DNA of 64,000 nucleotides from Streptomyces sp. TSRI0281 (GCF_001905125.1 NZ_LWLE01000003.1:170975-234974), one strand, 5' to 3'. Positions 25,093 through 34,103 are shown, counted from the stretch's first letter. Notes: generated by a model not told the origin, from the sequence alone. Numbers and translations: made by a program.

Positions 25093-26492
25093 GCGGGCCC
25101 GAGGGCAGGCACGAGACTGACCGGACTGGAAACGGAATTGTGAACCACGGGCCGGAGAACACCCCGGAGCACACCCCGGGCAACGACGCCGCGGACGACG
25201 CCCGGAGCGATACGTCGGGCCACGCGTCGGGCCACGCGTCGGGCCACGCGTCGGGCCACGTGCCGGGCCACGTGCCGGGCCACGTGCCGGGCCACGCGTC
25301 GGGTCACTCGTCGGGCCACGCGCCGGGCCACGCGTCGGAGGGCGCGTCAGGGGATGCGTCAGGGGACGTCGTGGGCATCGACACGGGGGGCATCGACGCG
25401 GGTGGAGATGGATCGGGCGCCGGTGCGGGTGGCCGCCTTTCGGGCGGCGACGCCTCGGGCACGCTGACCGACCTCTTCGCCGGCCGCGCGCGCGACGGCG
25501 GGGAACTGGACGAGGTGGCCCTGCGCCGCATGATGCGCGGCGCGGTCCATGACGTCGCACCCTCCGAGGGCACCTTGGACCATCTGCACCGTGCGGTTCC
25601 CGCCCGGCGCGCCAGGCGGCGGCAGGCCGTCGTCGGGGCGGCCGCGGCGGCCCTGCTGATCGGCACGGCCGTTCCCGCCTTCGTCCATGTCGCGAGTTCG
25701 GACGGCTCGTCCACCGACCGGCCCGCCATCGCCGGTCACGGAGAGCAGACCCAGGGCGGCAACGGCACCGAGACCGGTTCCGAGGCCGGCAACGACCTGC
25801 CGTCCAGCGCCTCCGAGCGGGAGAACGAGGGCGGCAAGGGCCTCCCGGACGCCTCCGACAGTCCCTCGGCGAGCGGCGGTACGGACACCGAGGGCAACGG
25901 GATCGGCGGCGTCGCCGACTCACCCCGCTCCGAAGCGGTCTCCATGCCGACCTGCGACCCCGGCCAGCTCGGGGTCGCCTCGGCAGGGACGGGCGCGACG
26001 GGTGCCGACGGCACGGTGTACGGCAGTTTCAAGATCGCCAACGTGTCCGGCAAGGACTGCTCGGTGAGCAGCAACGGCACTGTGAGCTTCCTGGCCAGCG
26101 GCGCGGCCGACCCGCTCAAGATCGACGTGGTCCAGCACACCGCGGGAGACGCGGCGTCCGGACTGCCCGACCCCTCGACGGAACCGGGAACGGTGTTGCT
26201 GAAGCCGTCCATGGCGTACGAGGTGAAGTTCGCCTGGGTGCCGACGGACACCTGCCCGACCACCGGCGCCACGCCCAGCCCGACCCCGACGGACGGTGCC
26301 GGGGGCTCGACCGGCGAAGGCTCCCCGCAGGACGGTACACAGGCGCAGCTCGCGGGCGAGGAGGGCGGTGCGGCGGACGGCAGCGTCGCCGTGACGCACA
26401 CCCCGGAATCGGGCGCGCCGACAGCCGAGACGAAGATCGACAACGCGTGCGCGGGCACGATCTACCGGACAGGTGTGCTCACCGCGTCCTAG
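25089..26492 (+). CDS. putative sigma-associated membrane protein with SGHA repeats
   Basis: A 467-residue protein coupled to the ECF sigma gene. Layout: Gly/His/Ser repeat tract (residues about 43-83), an acidic cytoplasmic part with LDEVALRRMMRGAVHDVAPSEGTLDHLHRAVP (about 150-185), an Arg patch then one TM helix (AVVGAAAAALLIGTAVPAFVHVA, about 192-214), a Ser/Gly linker and an exported C-terminal beta-rich domain with paired Cys. This single-TM arrangement next to a sigma gene suggests an anti-sigma or envelope-sensing partner, but no zinc anti-sigma motif (HxxxCxxC) is present. Regulator role is inference. Confidence 0.6.
   Translation: MSGPEGRHETDRTGNGIVNHGPENTPEHTPGNDAADDARSDTSGHASGHASGHASGHVPGHVPGHVPGHASGHSSGHAPGHASEGASGDASGDVVGIDTGGIDAGGDGSGAGAGGRLSGGDASGTLTDLFAGRARDGGELDEVALRRMMRGAVHDVAPSEGTLDHLHRAVPARRARRRQAVVGAAAAALLIGTAVPAFVHVASSDGSSTDRPAIAGHGEQTQGGNGTETGSEAGNDLPSSASERENEGGKGLPDASDSPSASGGTDTEGNGIGGVADSPRSEAVSMPTCDPGQLGVASAGTGATGADGTVYGSFKIANVSGKDCSVSSNGTVSFLASGAADPLKIDVVQHTAGDAASGLPDPSTEPGTVLLKPSMAYEVKFAWVPTDTCPTTGATPSPTPTDGAGGSTGEGSPQDGTQAQLAGEEGGAADGSVAVTHTPESGAPTAETKIDNACAGTIYRTGVLTAS
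25216..25337 (+). repeat. 12-bp tandem repeat encoding (S/P)GH(A/V)
   Basis: About ten units of the type tcgggccacgcg / ccgggccacgtg run without interruption and encode SGHA, SGHV, PGHV, PGHA and SGHS tetrapeptides. The regular His spacing (every fourth residue) could bind metal. In-frame slippage would alter the tract length. Confidence 0.85.
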
Positions 26493-26887
26493 CCCGAACC
26501 CGCCCGGTCCCGCACAAACGGGGGGCGGGGGCTGCCGGTCGGGTGGGGACCTGGACACGGATAGGGACACCGATAGGGACACGGCCACGCGGCCGACGAG
26601 CGGCCCGAAGGGCCCACGGGGTCCGGTCGGCCGACCGGACAGGCAGCCAGCCCCTCAGCCCTATGGACCGGCAGGCAGGCACTCTCAGGGACCCGTGGAC
26701 CGACAGACAGTCCCAGGCCCCATGGACCAACAGGCGCCCCCCAAACCCATGGACCAGCGGGCGGCCCCTCAGGACCCACGGACCACGCGTGGCCCCCGGG
26801 CTTCATGGACCAACAGGCGGCCCCAAACCCCACGGCCGGAACGACGCGTGGCCGCCCAGGCCGCCCGCAGGGGCGGATGTGGGTGGG
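26493..26887. repeat. intergenic region with ~27-bp imperfect repeats
   Basis: Within this 395-base convergent gap, TGGACC recurs at 26664, 26696, 26723, 26750 and 26806, plus a cggacc variant at 26779, in a cc(c/t)atggaccaacaggcg(g)cccc context. Spacing is 27-32 bases. The left part (26555-26600) has short gatagggacac repeats. No gene is recognised; the array may end transcription of the two convergent genes. Confidence 0.65.
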
Positions 26888-27667
26888 TCAGTCGGCGTCG
26901 GGAACGAGACCCAGCTCTATGTCACGGGCGGCCTCGGCCTCGCGCCGGACGAGCCGGAACCACATGAAGAGCACGAAGCCCGCGAAGACGAACCACTCGC
27001 CGGTGTAGCCGAGGTTCTGGAATGCCTTCAGGTCGAGTCCGCTGCCCTGCGGCGCGGCGGCCGGGACCGGCTTCATCGCGCCGCCCGTACCCCCGGCCTC
27101 GGCCTCGGGGAGGGTCACCCAGGCGTCATACACGTCGTACGGGACGAGGTTCACCAGGGACGCGGCGCTGATGATGCCCACCTGACCGTCGGGGAGCCCG
27201 CCCTCGGAGTGGACGCCGTCGCTGTTCATGTTCTCGGAGGCCTGGAGGTCCCCGGTCACGGTGACCTCGCCCTTCGGCGCGGCGGGGACCGCGGCGCTCC
27301 CCGCGCTGCCGGGCAGCCAGCCGCGTACGACCGGCAGGGCCTTACCGCTGTCGGTACGCAGCAGGTTCAGGACGTAGAAGCCGTTGCGGTCGTCCAACTC
27401 GCGGCCGGGGACCAGGAACTGGTCGGCGTACGTGCCGGACGTGACGGCCGGACGGCCGGACGTCACCTTGTCGACGGGCAGCAGCGCGTCGAGCGGCTTG
27501 GCCGCCCGCGTACCCGGTTCGGGCTGCTTCTCGGCCTCCTCGTGCGACTGCACGCGGTCCTCGAAACGGCCGAGCTGCCAGGTGCCCATGAACACGCAGA
27601 ACGGGATGGCCAGCACGACGAAGAGGTTGATCCCCCACCATCGCGGGGTCAGCAGGAACCGGTACAC
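26888..27667 (-). CDS. SURF1-family cytochrome oxidase assembly protein
   Basis: A 259-residue membrane protein with the SURF1 plan: an N-terminal TM helix (WWGINLFVVLAIPFCVFMGTWQLGRFEDR, with the family's GxWQxxR core), an extracytoplasmic domain containing PVVRGWLPG and a C-terminal TM helix (YTGEWFVFAGFVLFMWFRLV). SURF1 helps insert haem a during maturation of the aa3 terminal oxidase. I chose the GTG at 27667 (VYRFLLTPRWW) because the longer open frame upstream translates to Arg/Gly repeats over non-coding DNA; a GGAGG lies very close to it. Monocistronic. Confidence 0.88.
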   Translation of the reverse strand: MYRFLLTPRWWGINLFVVLAIPFCVFMGTWQLGRFEDRVQSHEEAEKQPEPGTRAAKPLDALLPVDKVTSGRPAVTSGTYADQFLVPGRELDDRNGFYVLNLLRTDSGKALPVVRGWLPGSAGSAAVPAAPKGEVTVTGDLQASENMNSDGVHSEGGLPDGQVGIISAASLVNLVPYDVYDAWVTLPEAEAGGTGGAMKPVPAAAPQGSGLDLKAFQNLGYTGEWFVFAGFVLFMWFRLVRREAEAARDIELGLVPDAD

Positions 27668-28042
27668 CCCTCCACGGTACGGTCCCCGCCCCGGCGGCCC
27701 GGAGCGGGGTACACCATTTATCCAGCCCTTACGCGTGCGCGAGGGCGTCGGCAGCCCGTCACCACGTTGACGTCGGGCCTGCCCCCGGAACACCGCGAGA
27801 CACCATCCGCGCGGCCCCAGCCGCCGTCCGGGCCCCCCGCTGCCGCGACGCCTGCCGCGACGCCTGCCGCGACGCCCTGCCACGATGCCTGCCGCGACTC
27901 GCTCCGCTCCGACTCGCCCTGCCGCGACTCGCCCCGCTGTCACGACGCCCCGCCCCCACTCGCCACCGGGGCGACGAACCGTGCCCCGCCGTCTCGCTGC
28001 CGTCCCGCTCTGCCGTCCCGCTCTGCCGCCCCGCTCCTCCCG
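27668..28042. other. 375-bp gap with GCCTGCCGCGAC repeats
   Basis: About 27840-27950 consists of degenerate 12-base units (gccgcgacgcct and relatives, e.g. gccgcgactcgc). Read in any frame they give Arg/Ala/Asp periodic peptides without gene character. The rest, including the region just upstream of SURF1, shows nothing recognisable. Confidence 0.55.
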
Positions 28043-29860
28043 TCAGCTGCCGTCGTTGTCGGGGGCGCCCGCCAGGTGCTTCAGGGCGAAGTCGAGCTCC
28101 AGCCGGACCTGTTTGATCCGTTCCTCCACCACGAGGGAGCCGTGCCCGGCGTCGTACCGGTACACCTCGTGCACCGCGCCGCGCGCCTTGAGGCGGTCCA
28201 CGTAGTTCTCCACCTGACGAATGGGGCAGCGCGGATCGTTGACGCCCGCCGAGATGTAGACGGGTGCGCGCACCGCGTCGACATACGTCAGCGGCGATGA
28301 GGCCGCGAACCGCTCGGGCACCTCCTCGGGGGTGCCGCCCAGCAGCGTGCGGTCCATCGCCTTCAGGGCCTCCATCTCGTCGTGGTAGGCCGTGACGTAG
28401 TCGGCGACCGGCACGGCGGCCAGGCCGAGGGCCCACGAATCGGGCTGCGTGCCGAGGCCGAGCAGGGTCAGATAGCCGCCCCACGAGCCACCGGCCAGGA
28501 CCAGCCGCTGCGGGTCCGCGAGCCCGGACTTCACCGACCAGTCCCGTACCGCCGCGATGTCCTCCAGCTCGATCAGGCCGACGCGGTGCTTGAGCGCGTC
28601 CGTCCAGGCGCGGCCGTAGCCGGTCGAACCGCGGTAGTTGACCCGTACGACCGCGAAACCGTGATCCACCCAGGCGGCCGGACCGGAGGCGAAGGCGTCG
28701 CTGTCGTGCCAGGTCGGCCCGCCGTGGATCTCGAAAATGGTGGGGAACGGGCCGTCACCGGTCGCGGGCCGCTGCACGAGGGCGTGGATGCGGCCGCCGG
28801 GACCCTCCACCCACGCGTCCTGGACCGGTACTGACGCCGGGGCCTTGGCGCCGGGCGGGTCGAGGACGACGGAACCGGCCGTGGAACGGACGACGGGCGG
28901 CTGCGCGGCCGACGACCAGAGGTACTCCACGGTGCCGTCAGGGCGGGCCGTGGCACCCGAGACCGTACCGGCGGGGGTCCGGACCCGGACCGGCTCCCCC
29001 GCGCCCGGCTCGTACCGCCACAGCTCGCTGCGGGCCTCGAAGCTGTGCTCGATCAGCAGCGCCGAGCCGTCCGGATACCACTCGGCGCCCACGTCGCCGG
29101 GCAGCTCGATCGGCAGGGCGGTCTCGGTGCCCGCGACCGGGTCCCAGATCATCGGCTCCCAGCGGCCCCGGCGCTGATGCCCGACGAGCAGCCGGGAGTC
29201 ACCGGCCACGGGTGCGAAGCCCAGCACCGCGAGGCCCAGCTCCTTGGTGCCGCCCTCGGTGTCGTCCAGCTCGGCGACCGTGGAACCGTCCGGGCGCACG
29301 ACGCGCAGCGCGGAGTGCATCGCGTCGCCGTGCTCCGTGTGCTCCAGGGCGATCAGCGTGCCGTCGTGGGAGAGGTCCCCGACCCCGGCGGACTCCCGGT
29401 GCCGGTAGATCTCGGCGGGCTCCTGCTGCGGGCGTACGAGATGGATCGTCGTGCCGTCCTCGTCGGTGGAGCGGCCGATCACCGAGGTCCCGTCGCGCCC
29501 GATGGCGAGGCCCGCCGGGTACGAGGGCTCCAGACCGGGAGCCGCCGGCTCGTCGGCGCCACCGGCGAAGGGCTGCCGCATCCACACACCGAACTCGTCG
29601 CCATCGGTGTCGCTGAACCACCAGATGGTCCGACCGTCCGGGGTCAGCACACCATCGGTCGTCCCATTGGGCCGGTCGGTCGCCTGGCGCTGTTCCCCGC
29701 TGGACCGGTCCCATGCGTACAGCTCATACGTCCCGGTGGCATTGGAGACGAACAGTGAGCGCTCAGGGGCGTCCTCGGCCCAGTCGGGCAGGGAAACCCG
29801 GGGTGCGCGGAACCGCTGTTCCCACTCCGGCGTGGACGAGGCGTTCTGTGTATCGCTCAT
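28043..29860 (-). CDS. S9-family (prolyl oligopeptidase-type) peptidase
   Basis: A 605-residue serine peptidase. The first about 340 residues form a beta-propeller (repeated blades such as TPDGRTIWWFSDTDGDE, SHDGTLIALEHT, YPDGSALLIEHS) and the last about 250 an alpha/beta-hydrolase domain. Nucleophile in LAGGSWGGYL, Asp in VNDPRCPIRQ and His in YDAGHGSLV. No signal peptide, so a cytoplasmic acylaminoacyl- or oligopeptidase. The start ATG at 29860 (SDTQNASSTPEW) is preferred over the longer frame, which runs into the divergent promoter. Confidence 0.9.
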   Translation of the reverse strand: MSDTQNASSTPEWEQRFRAPRVSLPDWAEDAPERSLFVSNATGTYELYAWDRSSGEQRQATDRPNGTTDGVLTPDGRTIWWFSDTDGDEFGVWMRQPFAGGADEPAAPGLEPSYPAGLAIGRDGTSVIGRSTDEDGTTIHLVRPQQEPAEIYRHRESAGVGDLSHDGTLIALEHTEHGDAMHSALRVVRPDGSTVAELDDTEGGTKELGLAVLGFAPVAGDSRLLVGHQRRGRWEPMIWDPVAGTETALPIELPGDVGAEWYPDGSALLIEHSFEARSELWRYEPGAGEPVRVRTPAGTVSGATARPDGTVEYLWSSAAQPPVVRSTAGSVVLDPPGAKAPASVPVQDAWVEGPGGRIHALVQRPATGDGPFPTIFEIHGGPTWHDSDAFASGPAAWVDHGFAVVRVNYRGSTGYGRAWTDALKHRVGLIELEDIAAVRDWSVKSGLADPQRLVLAGGSWGGYLTLLGLGTQPDSWALGLAAVPVADYVTAYHDEMEALKAMDRTLLGGTPEEVPERFAASSPLTYVDAVRAPVYISAGVNDPRCPIRQVENYVDRLKARGAVHEVYRYDAGHGSLVVEERIKQVRLELDFALKHLAGAPDNDGS

Positions 29861-29949
29861 GCCACCATCCAACCCGATCGGACGCACGACCGGGTGGCCT
29901 GTGGATAACCCCTCGCGCCACCCCCCAGCCTGTGGGTAACTTTCCGCCC

Positions 29950-30786
29950 ATGTACTCACCGACTCCGGACGACTGGCACGACGCCAACCGCGCCCGCTGG
30001 GACGAGCGCGTGGCGATCCACGCGGCGAGCGACTTCTACGAGCTGGATGCCTTCCGGGAGGGCAAGGACGCCCTGCGCGCGTTCGAGGTCGCGGAGGTCG
30101 GTGATGTCACCGGCAAGACCCTGCTGCACCTCCAGTGCCACATCGGGCTCGACACCCTGTCCTGGGCCCGGCACGGCGCCGAGCACGTCGTCGGTCTGGA
30201 CTTCTCCGAGCCCGCCGTCGAGGCGGCCCGCGGCCTCGCCAGGTCGCTGGGACTCGGCCCGGACCGGGCGGCGTTCGTCGCCGCCGATGTGTACGACGCG
30301 CGGGAAGCCGTCCCCGACCCCTCGTACGACATCGTCTACACGGGCGTCGGCGCGCTGAACTGGCTTCCCGACATCGGGCGTTGGGCGGAGACGGCGGCCT
30401 CGCTCGTCGCACCCGGCGGATTCCTCTACCTCGCCGAGTTCCATCCGCTGACCGACACGCTGGACGACTCGACCGGGTCGACGATCACCTACGACTACTT
30501 CAGCCGCGAGGCGTGGGTGGACGAGACGCCGGGGACGTACGCCGACTTCGATGCCCCGACCGTCCACAACCGCAGCGTCGAGTGGCAGCACCCGGTGGGC
30601 GAGGTGGTCTCGGCGCTGGCGGCGGCCGGGCTGCGGATCGAGTTCCTGCACGAGCACGACGTTTCGCTCTTCGCCCGCTTCGGCTCGCTGGAGCGGCACG
30701 AGGACGGCCACTACCGCTTCCCGGCGGACCGGCCCCGGATCCCGCTGATGTACTCGATCAAGGCATCGCGCCAGGCCAACGGCTGA
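29950..30786 (+). CDS. class I SAM-dependent methyltransferase
   Basis: A 278-residue methyltransferase. SAM-binding motif I is TLLHLQCHIGLDTLSWARHG (LxCxxGxDTL variant), motif II GLDFSEPAVEAAR, then DIVYTGVGALNWLPDI and LVAPGGFLYLAEFHP (motif III). ATG at 29950. It diverges from the S9 peptidase across an 89-base gap. The tail (RPRIPLMYSIKA) is the usual end of this subfamily, whose substrates are unassigned small molecules. Confidence 0.88.
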   Translation: MYSPTPDDWHDANRARWDERVAIHAASDFYELDAFREGKDALRAFEVAEVGDVTGKTLLHLQCHIGLDTLSWARHGAEHVVGLDFSEPAVEAARGLARSLGLGPDRAAFVAADVYDAREAVPDPSYDIVYTGVGALNWLPDIGRWAETAASLVAPGGFLYLAEFHPLTDTLDDSTGSTITYDYFSREAWVDETPGTYADFDAPTVHNRSVEWQHPVGEVVSALAAAGLRIEFLHEHDVSLFARFGSLERHEDGHYRFPADRPRIPLMYSIKASRQANG

Positions 30787-31017
30787 TCGTCGGCCGCGCC
30801 CGGCTGATTTGTCAGTGCCGCTCGGCGGGGAGGGGGTCGGGCAGCGGTCCGGCGCGGTCCCAGCCCGGGGCGCGGACGTCCGCGGTGAGGGTGTTCGTCC
30901 CGATCTCCTGGCGCAGGTCCGGCAGACCCAGGCGGCATCGAGATCGTGCGCGCGCCCGTGCCCGTCGCCGGGCGTGCCTTCGTCCCTGTGACCCTGCCTG
31001 CCCCCCGTCGCCGGGCG

Positions 31018-31383
31018 GGTCTTGGGCGCTGTGCCCGCCTCCCTCGCCACGCTCGCGCTCGTCGGCGTGCCCGCCCCGTGCCCGGCATGGTCGTCACCGG
31101 TATCGGCGTCGGCCTCGCCCTGCCCACCCTGGTCGGCGCGGCGGCCGCGGCCCTGCCGCCCGCCCGCTTCGCGACCGGCTCGGCCGTCACGACGATGGCG
31201 CGCCAGACCGGTTCGGTGCCGGGGGTCGCCCTGATGGTCACGCTGCTCGGTGCCCCCGCCGCCCCCGACGCGGTACTGGAGGCGTTCCGGCACGGCTGGT
31301 GGGCTGCCGCCGCCACTGCCGTACTGGCTGCCGCGGCCGCTCTCGCACTGCCTCGTCCGACGGCTGCGCCGAGCGGGCCCTGA
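31018..31383 (+). pseudogene. remnant of MFS (DHA2-type) transporter C-terminus
   Basis: The frame ending at 31383 reads GMVVTGIGVGLALPTLVGAA, ATGSAVTTMARQTGS and a final TM helix, the last three membrane segments of a 14-TM drug exporter. The preceding helix (VLGAVPASLATLALVGVPAP, from about 31018) is in another frame, so one frameshift lies near 31075, and everything N-terminal is missing. Upstream bases 30812-30945 may hold a short leftward gene fragment of unknown type. This is genomic debris between the methyltransferase and the lipase. Confidence 0.7.
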
Positions 31384-31391
31384 ACACGGCA

Positions 31392-31428
31392 GCGGCGGTC
31401 CACCGGGCCGAACCCGGTGAACCGCCGC
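31392..31428. terminator. bidirectional hairpin terminator
   Basis: GCGGCGGT (31392-31399) and CACCGGG (31401-31407) pair with CCCGGTG (31413-31419) and ACCGCCGC (31421-31428), with one C/A mismatch and a 5-base loop. It lies between the end of the MFS remnant and the end of the leftward lipase gene and suits both strands. Confidence 0.85.
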
Positions 31429-31455
31429 GCCTGTGGGGGGTGGAGCTCTGCGTCC

Positions 31456-32262
31456 CTAGACCGCCGAACGGAAGGCGGGCAGATAGCCGCCCGACTGTCC
31501 TGCGGCCTTGGGGTGGTACGAGTTGTAGACCGGAAGCGTCACGCTGTGGAGCCAGGCGTCACCGGAGCAGAGCTCGTGACCGGTGAACTCGTCCGCCACA
31601 CCGGAGAACGTGAACCCGGCGTCGGCCGCCCGCTTGGCGAGGACGCCGTTCAGCACGTCCGACGCGTTGTTGATGGCACTGCGCTCGGTCTCGGTGAGCC
31701 CGGCGACGCAGCTTCCCGAGAGCTTGTAGAAGCGCGGGTAGCCCAGCACGACCACCTGGGCCTGCGGGGCCCGTGCCCGGATGCCGCTGTAGAGCGAATC
31801 GAGGCTCGACGGCAGGGAGTTCTGGATCTGCGAGATCGCCGTGTTCACGCTGCTGACGCAGGTGGCCTCACTGGACAGGACGCAGTCCTGCATGACGTCG
31901 GCGAACCCGACGTCGTTGCCGCCCGCGGTGACGCTGACCAGCGTCGTCGACGAACTCAGTACGCCCAGCTGGGTGCTGGCGACGGAACCGGTCGTCGCCC
32001 CGGAACAGGCGACGAAGTCGAACGAGGCGGGGGAGTTCGCCGCTGCCCAGAGGTAGGGGTAGGCATTGGTGCTGCGCCGGCAGTCGCCGCTGTCGGAGAG
32101 GTAACTTCCCGCGCCGACACCGGAGGAGTAGGAGTCGCCGAGCGCGACATAACCGCCTGCGGCGGCCGAGTCGGCGGCCGAGGCCGGCCCGGCAACGCCA
32201 AGGGCGGCAACGGCTGCGAGGGCCAGAGTGGATACGGATGCCCAAATCCTTCGTACTGACAT
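31456..32262 (-). CDS. secreted SGNH-family lipase/esterase
   Basis: A 268-residue exported hydrolase. Signal peptide MSVRRIWASVSTLALAAVAA..PASA, cleavage near residue 29. Nucleophile Ser44 in GDSYSSGVG, GGND oxyanion motif in TAGGNDVGF, and catalytic Asp/His region at the C-terminus with YHPKAAG. Six Cys are placed for three disulphides, as in the extracellular Streptomyces lipases of known structure, which use Ser-His without a classical Asp. It acts on acyl esters outside the cell. Downstream it ends at the strong hairpin at 31392-31428. Confidence 0.92.
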   Translation of the reverse strand: MSVRRIWASVSTLALAAVAALGVAGPASAADSAAAGGYVALGDSYSSGVGAGSYLSDSGDCRRSTNAYPYLWAAANSPASFDFVACSGATTGSVASTQLGVLSSSTTLVSVTAGGNDVGFADVMQDCVLSSEATCVSSVNTAISQIQNSLPSSLDSLYSGIRARAPQAQVVVLGYPRFYKLSGSCVAGLTETERSAINNASDVLNGVLAKRAADAGFTFSGVADEFTGHELCSGDAWLHSVTLPVYNSYHPKAAGQSGGYLPAFRSAV

Positions 32263-32701
32263 GGCTGCCAGCCCTTCGAAGTGTGGGGGGTGGGTGGGGG
32301 GACTTCGGTGGAGCGAACCAGTTTCTAGCAGCTCCCGGTACCCGCCGGTAATGGCCTCGCGAGAAGTCGTCTGATATGCCCGAATGATCGTTCGGCGATC
32401 GAAGCTCCGCGCGTAGATAAACCCTCAACTCGATGTGACAACCGGTAATTTCGGCGGAACTCTCCACGTGGCCGACGATTGCGGCGGATCAGCGACGGGC
32501 CGGCCGAACACCGGCTCCCGACGATGCGGAGCAACGGGCCGAAGACACCCTCGCCCGTTCTCGGCGGGCCCCATCCTTCGCCGCTGCCCTTCGCCCGTGC
32601 TCTCCGTCCGAGCTCTCCGCCCGAGCTCTCGGCCCGCGTCGACGCTTCGGCGACCGCGGCGGTACCGTGCCCCTTCCTGTCCCATGCAAGGAGAACGTCA
32701 C
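32263..32701. other. upstream region of lipase, no gene seen
   Basis: About 440 bases, AT-richer near 32330-32460, upstream of the lipase and of the VOC remnant. It should contain the lipase promoter. Small open frames on both strands (e.g. 32325-32534) have no recognisable product and atypical codon use. Confidence 0.4.
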
Positions 32702-32845
32702 GTGCTGCGCGGTATCCGTACGGTCATGGTCTTCGTGGAGGACCAGGAGCCGCGGCACGATGGTGGGGCGAGCACTTCGACGCCGAAGTCGAGCTCGACA
32801 TCGACGGCACCTCCGTCTACGCCTGGCTCCCCTACGGGGCACCCC
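32702..32845 (+). pseudogene. 5' fragment of VOC/glyoxalase-family gene
   Basis: AAGGAG (32688-32693) precedes GTG 32702, which begins VLRGIRTVMVFVEDQEP. After a one-base slip near 32750 the neighbouring frame continues AARWWGEHFDAEVELD and TSVYAWLPYG, the first beta-alpha-beta unit of a vicinal-oxygen-chelate (glyoxalase) protein. Similarity stops at about 32845, where the leftward TOPRIM gene of the defence island ends; that gene's TAG stop (32832-32834) lies inside this fragment. The VOC gene has therefore been cut by whatever event placed the island here. Confidence 0.7.
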
Positions 32846-34103
32846 ACAGATCGTCCACCAGCAGGTCAAGCGTCGCCTCCTCATGGAGCGCCACTCCGAG
32901 CGCTGCCATGGCAGGGGCGAGACCCGCGTCCCAGGTGGCGCTGACGGGTTGACCGGCCAGCGGCAGCTGGGGGATTCCCTCGGCCTGGCTGCGAGTGGCC
33001 AGGTGCTCGTAGTCGTCAGCGCCCATGCGCCAAGGCCGGGCTCCGTAACGGCGCATGATCCGGTTTGCCAAAGCGATGCCCGGCCAGTCGAAGTCGCCGT
33101 GGTAAGCGAAGTGGCAGTCGGTGGAGGCGAGTATGTCCAGAAGGGTGAGGACCACCGTCGCGGCGCTTCCGGAGGTGCAGACCAGAGGTTGCGAACAGCC
33201 CGAGTCCGCTGCGGCCTCCACCACACGTGGGTTCTCGCAGATGTGGACGACAGATCCGGCGGGCAGGTGAAGCCGCACGTCGAGCAGGTCCCGGGACGTC
33301 AGGTGGGTCTCCGCATGGTGATCGGCCCGCTCCCGCAGTGACCTCGCGTGCCAGTCCTCGCCGAGGGGCCGGAGGCCGTACGTCAGCACGGTGCTGGAGA
33401 CCTCGTCCGGTGTGACCGAGACCAGCCGCCACAGCGCCCGCCGGCCGGCCGCGTCGCCGGGAAGGCTCGTGCCGTGGGCCAGGGCGATGCCGCGATGGAC
33501 GAGGCGGGCGAGCCAGGTGCCGTCGTCCAGACCGTGCGCCGAGCCCGTTACCGACGCGGCCAGCTCGCCGCGGCCCCGTGCGTCGGTACGGTGCGGGTCG
33601 AGCAGCACGCTGAGTACCTGGACCGCCTGCTGAAGCGTCCGTACGGCTGCTTCCGGTGTCACGCCTTTCGGGACGCCGGTGCGGCGCAGCACATCCGACC
33701 ACTGCTTCACCCACTCCAGCCCGGCCAGCGGCGATGCGTCGAGGGATGAGGCGAGCGAGGCCCAGACACGCTGCCGCTCTGCCGCGTTCTCCTCGCGAGC
33801 CGCACGTCGGTTGACGAGCGGAGGGCCGAGTTCCTCCAGGACCTGCCTGAGCCCGAGCCCTGCGGCCGAGGTCCGCAGGCGTTTGTCGAGCACGTCGAGC
33901 CTCACCGTCGCCGCTGTACCTGTGAGGGGCTTGCCCAGCAGGAGCGACAGGTCGTTCCGCTCCTGGGAACTCACCGTTGTCAGTCGGAGGGAGCCGGTGG
34001 ACTGCACCCCGTTGCTCTCCAGACGTTTGCGTGCCGCGCTCCAGAGCCGGACGAGACCGGGACCTGCCAGCCAGTCGCGCGTGGCGGGCGGAAGGGCGCT
34101 CAT
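32832..34103 (-). CDS. TIGR02679/DUF2399 TOPRIM protein, Wadjet-like JetD
   Basis: A 423-residue protein with an N-terminal DUF3323-type region and a C-terminal TOPRIM (DUF2399) domain: acidic Glu in VVHICENPRVVE and the D-x-D pair in YHGDFDWPGIALANR. That is the metal site of the JetD nuclease subunit, which cuts plasmid DNA in Wadjet systems. ATG at 34103 overlaps the stop of the SMC gene (ATGA), so this is the last gene of the four-gene operon. Its final residues and stop are supplied by the flanking VOC fragment, so the natural C-terminus may have been slightly longer or shorter. Confidence 0.85.
   Translation of the reverse strand: MSALPPATRDWLAGPGLVRLWSAARKRLESNGVQSTGSLRLTTVSSQERNDLSLLLGKPLTGTAATVRLDVLDKRLRTSAAGLGLRQVLEELGPPLVNRRAAREENAAERQRVWASLASSLDASPLAGLEWVKQWSDVLRRTGVPKGVTPEAAVRTLQQAVQVLSVLLDPHRTDARGRGELAASVTGSAHGLDDGTWLARLVHRGIALAHGTSLPGDAAGRRALWRLVSVTPDEVSSTVLTYGLRPLGEDWHARSLRERADHHAETHLTSRDLLDVRLHLPAGSVVHICENPRVVEAAADSGCSQPLVCTSGSAATVVLTLLDILASTDCHFAYHGDFDWPGIALANRIMRRYGARPWRMGADDYEHLATRSQAEGIPQLPLAGQPVSATWDAGLAPAMAALGVALHEEATLDLLVDDLWGAP

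Noticed and set aside
30812..30945. leftward gene fragment LPDLRQEIGTNTLTADVRAP
   Set aside because: Too short to assign to a family; mentioned only under the MFS remnant.
32435..32944. 169-residue and 157-residue rightward frames over the VOC/TOPRIM junction
   Set aside because: Only the short VOC-like segments are meaningful; the rest is the complement of the TOPRIM gene.
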